DNA of 64,000 bases. It comes from Micromonospora eburnea. Lineage in GTDB: Bacteria > Actinomycetota > Actinomycetes > Mycobacteriales > Micromonosporaceae. Location of the stretch: assembly GCF_900090225.1 (NCBI RefSeq), contig NZ_FMHY01000002.1:4712001-4776000 (forward strand), in the 5' to 3' direction. Position 1 is the first letter of the stretch. Every line of letters starts with the position of its first letter. The notes under the pieces are model-generated. The model was not told the DNA's origin, ran no database searches, and saw nothing but the letters and a program-made list of their open reading frames with translations. Position numbers and translations under genes: made by a program. This document shows positions 52,056-59,992 of this stretch, piece by piece.

Positions 52056-53183
52056 ATGCATGATGTAGCGGAACTCAAGCAGTTCGTGGTCGTCCACGCG
52101 CGGGGTCAGAAGATCGCGAACCACCGCGGGATACTCGACCGGATCAGCGGCGACCACGCCTCCGGCGCCGGCTCCTGGGTGGCCGAATGGACCGCGGTGG
52201 CCGAGCGGCTGGAGGAACGCGGACGCCTGCTGGAGGCGAGCCGGCACTACGCCATGGCGAGATTTCCCTTCGCGGACGGTCCGGCGCGCCGGGAGGCGCA
52301 GGACCGGTGCGTGCACGCCTTCGATCGCTGGCGGGCGAGCCAGAACGGCATCGAGCGGCTCGATGTCGATCTCCCGGACGGGCGCGTACGGTGCTGGTCC
52401 GCCGGGCTCGACCAGGCGAACCCCCGGCCCCTGCTGCTGGTCATGGGCGGCATCGTCACCGTCAAGGAGCAGTGGGGACCGATGCTCGGCCAGATCGCGG
52501 CGATGGGCATGGCGGGGATCGTCACCGAGATGCCCAACGTGGGGGAGAACACCCTCCGGTACGGGCCGGAGAGCTGGCGCATGCTGTCCGGTGTGCTCGA
52601 CGCGGTCAGCGATCGGGCCGACGTCGCGCACACATACGCGATGACGCTCAGTTTCAGCGGCCACCTGGCGCTGCGCTGCGCGGTCGACGACTCGCGCATC
52701 CGGGCGGTCATCACCACCGGAGCGCCGGTGAGCGACTTCTTCACCGACACCACCTGGCAGCGTCGGGTGCCGCTCGTCACTACCCGCACCGTCGCGCACC
52801 TGATGGGGGTCGGAGCGACGAGGGTCTTCGAGAACCTGCCGGACTTCGCGCTGGCCGCAGCGCAACTCCGCGCTCCGGCCATCCCCGTCCGGTACGTGGC
52901 CAGCCGGCGGGACGAGATCATTCCCGCGACCGACTGGCATCAGCTCCGGCAGCACGTCCCCGACTGCGAGGTCCTGGAGATCGACGACGTCCACGGCGCG
53001 CCGGGCCACGTACTCGAGAGCAGGCTCTGGTGCCTTCGTGCCCTGCTGCGAATCCGCGACGTGCACGGCCCGATGAAAGGCGGTGTCGACCTGTTGTGCC
53101 GCCTGCTGCAGGCCCGCCGCCGGCTCGCCGCGCCGCGCGGCGAGCCGGCGGTGGACAGCCCCTCTCAGATGAGGGCCACGTGA
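52056..53183 (+). CDS. Alpha/beta hydrolase, candidate tetronate acetate-eliminase (AbyA5/Agg5-like)
   Basis: This 375-residue protein begins with a helical N-terminal domain of about 110 residues and then an alpha/beta-hydrolase core, as in FrsA-like hydrolases. Visible core features are LLLVMGG near 127, the nucleophile region TLSFSGHLA near 198, and a late His in DDVHGAPGH near 311. The elbow reads Ser-Phe-Ser-Gly-His, not the standard G-x-S-x-G. In tetronate pathways a protein of this kind eliminates acetate from the acetylated tetronate to form the exocyclic methylene used by the spirocyclase. The matching acetyltransferase is not in the window. Its 3' end overlaps the convergent SARP gene by 19 bp. 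Confidence 0.8.
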   Translation: MHDVAELKQFVVVHARGQKIANHRGILDRISGDHASGAGSWVAEWTAVAERLEERGRLLEASRHYAMARFPFADGPARREAQDRCVHAFDRWRASQNGIERLDVDLPDGRVRCWSAGLDQANPRPLLLVMGGIVTVKEQWGPMLGQIAAMGMAGIVTEMPNVGENTLRYGPESWRMLSGVLDAVSDRADVAHTYAMTLSFSGHLALRCAVDDSRIRAVITTGAPVSDFFTDTTWQRRVPLVTTRTVAHLMGVGATRVFENLPDFALAAAQLRAPAIPVRYVASRRDEIIPATDWHQLRQHVPDCEVLEIDDVHGAPGHVLESRLWCLRALLRIRDVHGPMKGGVDLLCRLLQARRRLAAPRGEPAVDSPSQMRAT

Positions 53184-53938
53184 TCGTCCAGCTGGGGGTC
53201 GGCCACGAGGATGGCCCGGTTCAGCGCCTGAAGGCCACGGCAGGGTTCCAGGCCGAGTTCCTCGTTCAGCATGGCGCGGGCGCCCTGATAGACCCGCAGC
53301 GCGTCCGCCTGCCGCTCGGAGCGGTAGAGCGCGAGCATGAGCTGCCGGTAGAACGCCTCCCGCAGCGGATGCTCCAGGGTGAGGGAGTACAGGCGTCCGA
53401 CAATCTCGCGATGGCGTCCCATGTGCAGTTGCGACTCCATCAACATCTCCAGGCACTCCAGGCGGGTCTCCGCCAGCCAGGCCGCGAATCCGTCGATGAT
53501 CCGGCCGGCCCGGAGGTCGCCGGCCAGCGGTCCCCGCCACTGCGCCAGTGCCTGATCGAGGCACGCGACGGCCTGCTCGTACCGCTGGTCCCGGAAGTGG
53601 CCCCGCCCCTCTTCCACACTCTGCAGGAAGATGTGCAGGTCCAGCTCGTCGGAGCCCTTGCGCAGCAGATATCCCGACGGTCTCGTGACGACGGGACTGT
53701 CCGGCCGTTCGGGACGGCTCAGGAACTTCCGGAGCTGGGAAATGTATACGTGCACGCCGGCGGTCGCCCGCCGGGGCAGCTGGTCGCCCCAGATCTCGGC
53801 CATGAGCTGTTCGAGGGTGACGACCTGATCGGAGCGGACCAACAGCACCGTCATGACGATCTCGATCTTGGGGGCGCTGATCGTGGACACCTGGTCGCCG
53901 TCCAGGACGCGCAGCGGGCCGAGCACTTCGTACCTCAT
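53165..53938 (-). CDS. SARP-family pathway activator (DnrI/AfsR type)
   Basis: This 257-residue regulator has an N-terminal OmpR-like winged helix (about 1-95, with GDQLPRRATAGVHVYISQLRK as the recognition region) and a bacterial transcriptional activation domain (about 100-250). There is no NB-ARC extension, so it is a small SARP. Its ATG overlaps the thioesterase stop (ATGA), which couples their translation. SARPs bind direct heptamer repeats with an 11-bp period 8 bp before the -10. Exactly such repeats occur at seven promoters here, which makes this the likely activator of the cluster. No matching repeat is seen before its own operon, so what switches it on is unknown. Confidence 0.93.
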   Translation of the reverse strand: MRYEVLGPLRVLDGDQVSTISAPKIEIVMTVLLVRSDQVVTLEQLMAEIWGDQLPRRATAGVHVYISQLRKFLSRPERPDSPVVTRPSGYLLRKGSDELDLHIFLQSVEEGRGHFRDQRYEQAVACLDQALAQWRGPLAGDLRAGRIIDGFAAWLAETRLECLEMLMESQLHMGRHREIVGRLYSLTLEHPLREAFYRQLMLALYRSERQADALRVYQGARAMLNEELGLEPCRGLQALNRAILVADPQLDDHVALI

Positions 53939-54723
53939 CGCATGCTCCCCTCGCGCGCGGTCCTCCGTCGGACCTGCTCCACGGCGGCGGTGACGATGCC
54001 GGTCACCCGCGGCCACTGATCGTTGACGTAGAAATGGCCGCCGGGGAGAACGTGCAGGTCACACCCGCCCATCGAGTGCTCGGCCCAGGCCGCGGCCTCG
54101 TCCACCGAGACCTGCGGGTCCCGGTCGCCGACCAGCACGGAGATGGGGCAGTCCAACGGCGGTCCGGCCACGTGGACGTAGGTCTCGACGGCCCGGTAGT
54201 CGTTACGTGTCACGGCGAGTACCGCGGCACGAAGGTCCGGCTCGCTCAGGAGCCGCTCGTCCGTACCGCCTACCCGGCGCAGCTCGGCGACGAGTCGCTC
54301 GTCGTCGAGGCGATGCACGGAGCTCCTGCGCCCGCAGGAAGGCGCGCGTCGGCCAGAGACGAAGAGCATCATCGGACCACGGTTGCCGGCCGCCCGCAGT
54401 TTGCGAGCGAGCTCGTACGCGAGTACCGCTCCCATGCTGTGACCGAAGAAGGCGAACGGAGCGTCGATCCACCCGTCGAGCGCCTGGTACGTCCGATCCA
54501 CCAGTTCCGGGATGTTGTCGATCTGGGGCTCCAGACGCCTGTCCTGTCGTCCCGGGTATTGAACCGCCAGTACGTCGATACCGGGTGAGAGGGCCCGTGA
54601 CATCGGAAAGTACCAACTCGCCGATCCGCCGGCGTGCGGAAGGCAAATCAGCCGTGTCGCACCTTCCGGGCAGGAATGAAATCGCCGAATCCAGGAGTCG
54701 TCCTTGCGTATCGAGCCGGACAT
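53935..54723 (-). CDS. Type II thioesterase
   Basis: This 262-residue stand-alone alpha/beta-hydrolase thioesterase is typical of PKS/NRPS clusters. It has RLICLPHAGGSASWY near 24, the nucleophile elbow GHSMGA near 96, an Asp in VGDRDPQ and a late His in PGGHFY. It starts at ATG behind GGAAGG. The normal role is editing: removing stalled or mis-primed acyl groups from PKS carrier proteins. Since no PKS-fused thioesterase is present, one could ask whether it releases the chain. The spacing and family favour editing, with release by tetronate formation. It is co-transcribed with the SARP. Confidence 0.94.
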   Translation of the reverse strand: MSGSIRKDDSWIRRFHSCPEGATRLICLPHAGGSASWYFPMSRALSPGIDVLAVQYPGRQDRRLEPQIDNIPELVDRTYQALDGWIDAPFAFFGHSMGAVLAYELARKLRAAGNRGPMMLFVSGRRAPSCGRRSSVHRLDDERLVAELRRVGGTDERLLSEPDLRAAVLAVTRNDYRAVETYVHVAGPPLDCPISVLVGDRDPQVSVDEAAAWAEHSMGGCDLHVLPGGHFYVNDQWPRVTGIVTAAVEQVRRRTAREGSMR

Positions 54724-55357
54724 TCATCGCCTTCCCGTTGTTGCACGCGCCAGCCGACATGGCGTTGCCATTTCTTGTGCGGCTGGCAGCCAGGCATGCG
54801 GGCCTCGGGGTTCCGCTTCGGCGCGCCCTTCACCGAGCGCCTTTCCTCGATCAGTCGACGCGCCGGCCAACGTCCACACCGAACCCGCGCGTCTTTCGGC
54901 AGCGATTTCCCGGGACACCGCGGCAGGGGCGTTGCCGAGGACGCCGGTGCGGGTGTGTCGCAGCCAAGCCGACATTTCCCGGACCCCTGCGGATCCGGCG
55001 AAATCGATGCTAATCGATAGTGGCGGCGTCGCCGACCCCAGTCGATGAGGCGGGTAGGGGTGCGGGACGGAAGAGATAGGGGTGCCGGCGACGCGCACCG
55101 TAAGGCGGCCGCCGATCGGAACGCCTACGCCTGGGACGCCCCGGCCCCGGCTGCGTTCGCACCACCGGCCGCCCGGCACGGTCCCGCACCAACCACCGCT
55201 CACCTGACTCGATCACGACCGTGACCAGCAGTGACCCGATACCACGAGTGGCCCTGCCCCCCTGTGGCCGCGTCGCGGACGCGGGCCACAGGGGCAGTCC
55301 GGGCCACCGGCCGGCACGGGGTCGCGTCAAGCGCCTGCGCCCTCGGTTGACTGACCC
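54724..55357. other. Intergenic region between the helR-like gene and the thioesterase
   Basis: This 634-bp stretch has no convincing gene. It should contain the promoter of the thioesterase-SARP operon. A direct repeat AATCGAT occurs at 55002-55008 and 55012-55018. On the minus strand it includes GATTAGC followed 11 bp later by ATTTCGC, which is too weak to call a SARP box. Confidence 0.45.
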
Positions 55358-57694
55358 CTACGAGGACGGACTCAACGCCCGGAGCAACTCCGGCAGTTCA
55401 CCGCTGTGGATGACGCCGAGTCGCTGCGTCGCCCGAGTGACGGCGACATAGAGATTCTTCGTTCCGTTCGGCGGGTCGGCCAGAATCCGGCCCGGCTCCA
55501 CCACCAGCACCGAGTCGAACTCAAGCCCCTTGGACTGCTCCACGGTCAGCACGACCGCCACGGCGTCGAGGGCGGACGGCTCGTCGGCGAAGACGACCTG
55601 TTCGGTCTCGGCCAGCACCGTACGCAGTTCCGCCAGCAGAGCCGTGGGCACGATGATCGCGAGCCGGCCGTCCCCGACCCGGTCAGCCTCCTTCTCGATG
55701 ATCCCCGGCAGTGCGGCCGCGAGGTCCGGGGCCTCGACCCGCAGGCTCCACGGTTCGGTGCCGGACGCACGAACGGCCCGGGGGGCGGTGAGGTCCGGAT
55801 CGATGGCCCGGAGCACGTCGGCCGCGACCGCCATGATCTCGGACGGGGTCCGGTAGTTGATGGTCAGTTGTTCCTGGCGCCACCGCCCGGGCACGTACCG
55901 GTCCAGGGCCTCGTGCCACGACGCGGTTCCGGCGACGGCCCCGGTCTGCGCGATGTCCCCCACGATCGTCATGGATCTGCTCGGACACCGCCGCATGAGC
56001 ACCCGCCAGGCCATCGGGGAGAGCTCCTGGGCCTCGTCCACGATGATGTGCCCGAAGGCCCACGACCGGTCCTTGGCCGCCCGCTCCGCCGTGGACATGA
56101 ACTCGGGACCGCCGTGGTACTGCTCGAGAAGCTGTTCGGAGCTCAGCAGCCCCTTGATACCCATCTCCTCCAGCGCCTGCTCGGCATAGGCCAGCTCCGC
56201 CCGGTGCTCCGCAGCCGCGGCACGGGCCCGACGGATCTCCTCGGCGGTCTGCACGTCACCGAGCAGTTCGGCGGCCTCATCGAGCAACGGCACGTCCGAA
56301 GGGGTCCAGTACCGCTCTCCCCCACCGTCCTCCGGCGCCGCGCGCCACAGGGCGGCCCGCTTCTCCTCGGACAGATCAGGCGCCGCGGCGGCGAGGCGGT
56401 CGGGCGAGCTGAAGAGCTCGATGAGCAGTTGCTGCGGTGTCAGCACCGGCCAGAGCTGATGCAGGGCCGCTCGCACGTCGGGGTCCGCGCGCAGCTCCGT
56501 GGCGATGTCGGCGAGATCCTCGTGCCCGACCGCCCTGCTGCCGAGACTCTCCGCCGTCAACCGCGCGAGCCGAGTAATGATCTCCTTCTGGAAGACCCTG
56601 CGCGCATGATTGTGGGGCTGCCCCGACTCCAGCGCCGCAGCCCGCGCCCTTTCGCACACCGCCACCCCGAGCTCCACCACGTCCTCGTGGATGGTCCCGC
56701 GGTTCACGGTGATCCGTAGCGGGGCTTCCGGAACCCGCTTCAGGTTCTTCACCGCATTGGCCAGGACCTCCGCCATCTGCAGACTCCCCTTGACGGCAGC
56801 CGTGGCGGCGGGATCGGAGCCGACGGCGTTCAGGCCCGGATAGAGCTGGCCGACGCTGGACAGCAGGACGTCGTTCTCACCGAGCGACGGCAGAACCTCG
56901 TCGATGTAGCGGACGAAGGTGGGGTTGGGACCGACCACGAGGACGCCACGTTTGGACAACCGCTCTCGGAAGGTGTATAGTAGATATGCAGCACGGTGCA
57001 GCGCGACGACCGTCTTTCCAGTCCCTGGCCCACCCTGGACGACGAGAATGCCGGACAGATCCGCGCGGATGACGCGGTCCTGTTCCGCCTGGATGGTCGC
57101 AACGATGTCACGCATCCGGCCGGTCCTGCTCGCGGTGAGCGCAGCGAACAAGGCGGCCTCACCGTTGAGACTCTCCCGCTGATCGTCGTTGAGCGCATCC
57201 AGGTCGAAGACCTCGTCGTCGATGGCGATGACGTCCCGCTCCCGGGTACGCAACTGGCGCCGCCGCAGCACCCCAGCGGGCGCGGCCGGAGTGGCCCGGT
57301 AGAACCCTTCAGCAGCGGGTGCCCGCCAGTCGATCAGAAGCGGCTCGTGGTCCTCCTCGTCGAAGAGACTCAACCGGCCGACGTAGCGGCGGTCTCCGTC
57401 GACCATGTCCAGCCGGCCGAAACACAGCCCGTAGTTTGCGGCGGACAACTGGGACAGCCGCCGGGAGGACTTCTCCTCGGACACGTCGCGGTCGAACCGC
57501 GACTGGTGCGTGCCGCCGGCCTCCTGCAACTGAACCCTCTGTCGACGTTCGCTCTCACGATCGGCTAGCTGGTCGAGCCGCCGGTAGAGCGCGGACACGT
57601 ACTCCCGTTCCTGTTCGAGCTCCCGGTGGCGGTAGCCCGCCGCCTCCGATTGCTCGTCCTTGGCTCCTGCCGCACCCTCGAATCCCAAAGCCAT
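55358..57694 (-). CDS. helR: HelR/HelD-like RNA polymerase recycling ATPase
   Basis: This 778-residue UvrD/HelD-superfamily ATPase has ATG 57694 behind GAGG with good spacing. It has an N-terminal coiled coil (about 15-70), Walker A GGPGTGKTVVAL near 221, a helical insertion (about 330-520), the DEAQELSP box near 550, VGDIAQTG, and late motifs (TVEQSKGLEFDSV, VAVTRATQ). Actinobacterial HelD/HelR proteins push into RNA polymerase, release stalled complexes and can displace rifamycins. It stands alone in the cluster on the minus strand. It may be a general stress/resistance gene carried along, or it may protect RNA polymerase; spirotetronates are not established RNA polymerase inhibitors. The family assignment is firmer than the HelR subtype. 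Confidence 0.85.
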   Translation of the reverse strand: MALGFEGAAGAKDEQSEAAGYRHRELEQEREYVSALYRRLDQLADRESERRQRVQLQEAGGTHQSRFDRDVSEEKSSRRLSQLSAANYGLCFGRLDMVDGDRRYVGRLSLFDEEDHEPLLIDWRAPAAEGFYRATPAAPAGVLRRRQLRTRERDVIAIDDEVFDLDALNDDQRESLNGEAALFAALTASRTGRMRDIVATIQAEQDRVIRADLSGILVVQGGPGTGKTVVALHRAAYLLYTFRERLSKRGVLVVGPNPTFVRYIDEVLPSLGENDVLLSSVGQLYPGLNAVGSDPAATAAVKGSLQMAEVLANAVKNLKRVPEAPLRITVNRGTIHEDVVELGVAVCERARAAALESGQPHNHARRVFQKEIITRLARLTAESLGSRAVGHEDLADIATELRADPDVRAALHQLWPVLTPQQLLIELFSSPDRLAAAAPDLSEEKRAALWRAAPEDGGGERYWTPSDVPLLDEAAELLGDVQTAEEIRRARAAAAEHRAELAYAEQALEEMGIKGLLSSEQLLEQYHGGPEFMSTAERAAKDRSWAFGHIIVDEAQELSPMAWRVLMRRCPSRSMTIVGDIAQTGAVAGTASWHEALDRYVPGRWRQEQLTINYRTPSEIMAVAADVLRAIDPDLTAPRAVRASGTEPWSLRVEAPDLAAALPGIIEKEADRVGDGRLAIIVPTALLAELRTVLAETEQVVFADEPSALDAVAVVLTVEQSKGLEFDSVLVVEPGRILADPPNGTKNLYVAVTRATQRLGVIHSGELPELLRALSPSS

Positions 57695-58150
57695 TCGCAT
57701 CCTCACACGGGTCGATACGCAGCCGGCCCACTCCCCCGCTGCGAGCAACGACAGTAGCACCAGACATCAGTGGAAATCAGACAACGCGTCGACCTTGGCC
57801 CTCTGGCGGACGGTTTCGGCACACCGGTTCACCCCACCGTCCATGGTGGTCGGTGCCGGTCCTACTGTCCGATGACCGGCCAAGGTCCCGGCAAAGCCGC
57901 GGCAGTGCCGCGCCACTCACCGCCCGTACGGCCTGACCAGCGCTGATGCCAACGACCGCCTCGCGTCGTCCGGCACACCGTCAGGCGATCGCCACCGCCG
58001 CGACACGGCGGCCGTGCCCCTCGTCGCCTGCCCCGGTGGTCGGACGACCGCCGCCGGCATGCCCCGGAGGGTATCGGCTTTAGCCACAGCCTAAGCGGGC
58101 TGAAGAACCAGTCGGGATGGTGATGACATTCGATTACAAGGGGCGTGTTC
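57695..58150. other. Divergent intergenic region (helR-like / small ORF-dehydrase)
   Basis: This is 456 bp with no convincing gene. At its right end is a degenerate 11-bp-phased repeat like the SARP boxes, 45 bp before the small ORF. Nothing specific is seen before the helR-like gene. Confidence 0.45.
58079..58107 (+). promoter_or_regulatory. Degenerate SARP-like repeat before the small ORF and sugar dehydrase
   Basis: Three heptamers with an 11-bp period read TTTAGCC, CCTAAGC and TGAAGAA. A GATGGT hexamer follows 8 bp after the last (58116-58121). The phasing fits the other seven sites but the bases match poorly, so this is tentative. Confidence 0.4.
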
Positions 58151-58429
58151 ATGGTTGATCGATGGTCATGGCGCGGGTACAGGTCATGCCTGCGATCGAT
58201 CGTGCACCAGTCGGCGGACTGGCTGGAACGAATCGGTGCGGCATTCGCCTACTGCAATGTCTCGACCTTGGTGGTCTGGGGGCCGGGAGTCCTGCACGGA
58301 CAGCAGCTGACCGGCGAGTTCGGCGGCGGTCCGGGCGGCGAAGCCCCGCTCACACCGGCGGAGTTGGCGGCGTGGTCGCGCCTGGTGAACGAGTTGCGGG
58401 CGTCTGGCGACTGCGACGAACATGCCTGA
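58151..58429 (+). CDS. Small hypothetical protein
   Basis: This 92-residue ORF starts at ATG behind AAGGGG with 7-bp spacing, under the degenerate SARP-like repeat and 158 bp before the sugar dehydrase. It begins MVDRWSWRGYRSCLRS and has a moderately hydrophobic middle (IGAAFAYCNVSTLVVWG) and a Gly-rich then helical C-terminus (LTPAELAAWSRLVNELRAS). No family is recognised. The longer frame on the same strand that runs into the dehydrase is a different frame and looks non-coding here. Good ribosome-binding site and composition support a real gene, but only weakly. Confidence 0.4.
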   Translation: MVDRWSWRGYRSCLRSIVHQSADWLERIGAAFAYCNVSTLVVWGPGVLHGQQLTGEFGGGPGGEAPLTPAELAAWSRLVNELRASGDCDEHA

Positions 58430-58587
58430 AGCCGCCTCCGGGACGAGGGTCACCTGTGCCAGGGTCCCGATGGAGGACAGCCGCCTCGCTCCAAAGCCGG
58501 CGGAGCTCGTCGACGAGGGACGCTACCACGCGCAGCATCACGGCTACCGAGCCGTTGGACAGCGCCTCGGGACCGAAGGGAAGCCCC

Positions 58588-59895
58588 ATGTCCTCCACCG
58601 AAGAGCTCCTCTTCGAACTGGTTCGTAAGCACCACCGGGAAACGACCGCCCAGCGCGTTTTCGTTCCCGGGCAGACGCCGATCTGGCCGTCGGGTGCCTC
58701 ACTGAACGAGGACGACCGCGTGGCATTGGTGGAGGCCGCTCTGGCGATGCGAATCGCCGCGGGGCCCAGCGCGCAGACGTTCGAGCGCTCGTTCGCCAAG
58801 GCACTGGGCCGCCGGAAGGCGCTGCTGACCAACTCCGGCTCGTCGGCGAACCTGCTCGCGCTCACCGCTCTCACCCAGCCCGAACTGGGGCGACGCCGGC
58901 TGCGGCCGGGCGACGAGGTGATCACGGTGGCGGCCGGTTTTCCGACCACCGTCAACCCGATCATCCAGAACGGGCTCGTGCCGGTCTTCATCGACGTCGA
59001 ACTGGGCACCTACAACACGACAGCCGAACGGGTGCAGGAAGCGCTGACCAGCCGAACCCGGGCCATCATGATCGCTCACGCGCTGGGCAACCCGTACCCG
59101 GTGGCGGAGATCGCCGAACTGGCCCGCGCCGAAGGACTCTTCCTCGTCGAGGACAACTGCGACGCGGTCGGGTCGACCTACCAGGGTCGGCTCACCGGCA
59201 CGTTCGGCGACGTCGCCACCACCAGCTTCTACCCCGCCCATCACCTGACGATGGGCGAAGGGGGCTGCGTACTGACCGATCGGCCGGCCCTGGCCCGGAT
59301 CATCGAGTCGCTACGGGACTGGGGCCGCGACTGCTGGTGCGCTCCCGGCCAGAACGACACCTGTCACAAGCGGTTCTCACAACAGTTCCCCGGCCTGCCG
59401 ATGGGCTACGACCACAAGTACACGTTCTCCCGTGTCGGCTACAACATGAAGACCACGGACATACAGGCCGCGCTGGGAGTGTCCCAACTTCGCCGGCTCA
59501 CCGAGTTCGGAGAGGTCCGCCGGCGTAACTGGCGACGCCTGCGTGACGCCCTCGAGAACGTGCCGGGAATCCTGCTGCCCGAGCCAACGCCCGGCAGCGA
59601 TCCCAGCTGGTTCGGCTTCATCATCACGGTGCTCGCGGACGCCGGATTTCGTCGCAGCGAACTGCTCGCCTTTCTCGAGGCACGCCACATCGGCACACGC
59701 ATGCTGTTCGCCGGCAATCTGACTCGCCAGCCCGCCTACCGGGGGCAGCACTACCGTGTCGTCGGTGACCTGACCAACAGCGACATCATCACCGAACGGA
59801 CGTTCTGGGTCGGGGTCTATCCGGAGCTGACCGCAGAGATGATCGACTACGTCGCCGCGTCCATTCGCGAATTTGCCGAAGATCGGGCCCGGTAG
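58588..59895 (+). CDS. NDP-4-keto-6-deoxyhexose 3-dehydrase (RfbH/E1/SpnQ family)
   Basis: This 435-residue enzyme of the DegT/DnrJ/EryC1/StrS fold removes the C3 hydroxyl of an NDP-4-keto-6-deoxyhexose, giving a 3-deoxy sugar precursor. Two features separate it from aminotransferases. First, the PLP-binding Lys is replaced by His (YPAHHLTMGEGG, His218/219). Second, four cysteines at 191, 249, 251 and 259 match the C-X57-C-X1-C-X7-C [2Fe-2S] site of E1. PMP and an electron-donating reductase are required, but no E3-type reductase gene is in the window. A following 3-deoxy or 2,3,6-trideoxyhexose is implied. The start ATG lies behind GAAGGGAAG. Confidence 0.94.
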   Translation: MSSTEELLFELVRKHHRETTAQRVFVPGQTPIWPSGASLNEDDRVALVEAALAMRIAAGPSAQTFERSFAKALGRRKALLTNSGSSANLLALTALTQPELGRRRLRPGDEVITVAAGFPTTVNPIIQNGLVPVFIDVELGTYNTTAERVQEALTSRTRAIMIAHALGNPYPVAEIAELARAEGLFLVEDNCDAVGSTYQGRLTGTFGDVATTSFYPAHHLTMGEGGCVLTDRPALARIIESLRDWGRDCWCAPGQNDTCHKRFSQQFPGLPMGYDHKYTFSRVGYNMKTTDIQAALGVSQLRRLTEFGEVRRRNWRRLRDALENVPGILLPEPTPGSDPSWFGFIITVLADAGFRRSELLAFLEARHIGTRMLFAGNLTRQPAYRGQHYRVVGDLTNSDIITERTFWVGVYPELTAEMIDYVAASIREFAEDRAR

Positions 59896-59992
59896 CCGTC
59901 GACGCGAGTCGGCAGCCTGGACCGCACGCACCGGCCGACCATCTGTACGCGTGGTCCACGCCGGGCGTGCGGTCGCGGCAGAACGATGCGGC

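Noticed and set aside
55000..55020. AATCGAT repeat as a SARP box for the thioesterase-SARP operon
   Set aside because: The second heptamer lacks TTTAG and the -10 spacing is not met.
58162..58587. Upstream extension of the sugar dehydrase
   Set aside because: Known family members are about 437 residues; the ATG at 58588 gives 435 and has a ribosome-binding site, and another ORF occupies the extension.
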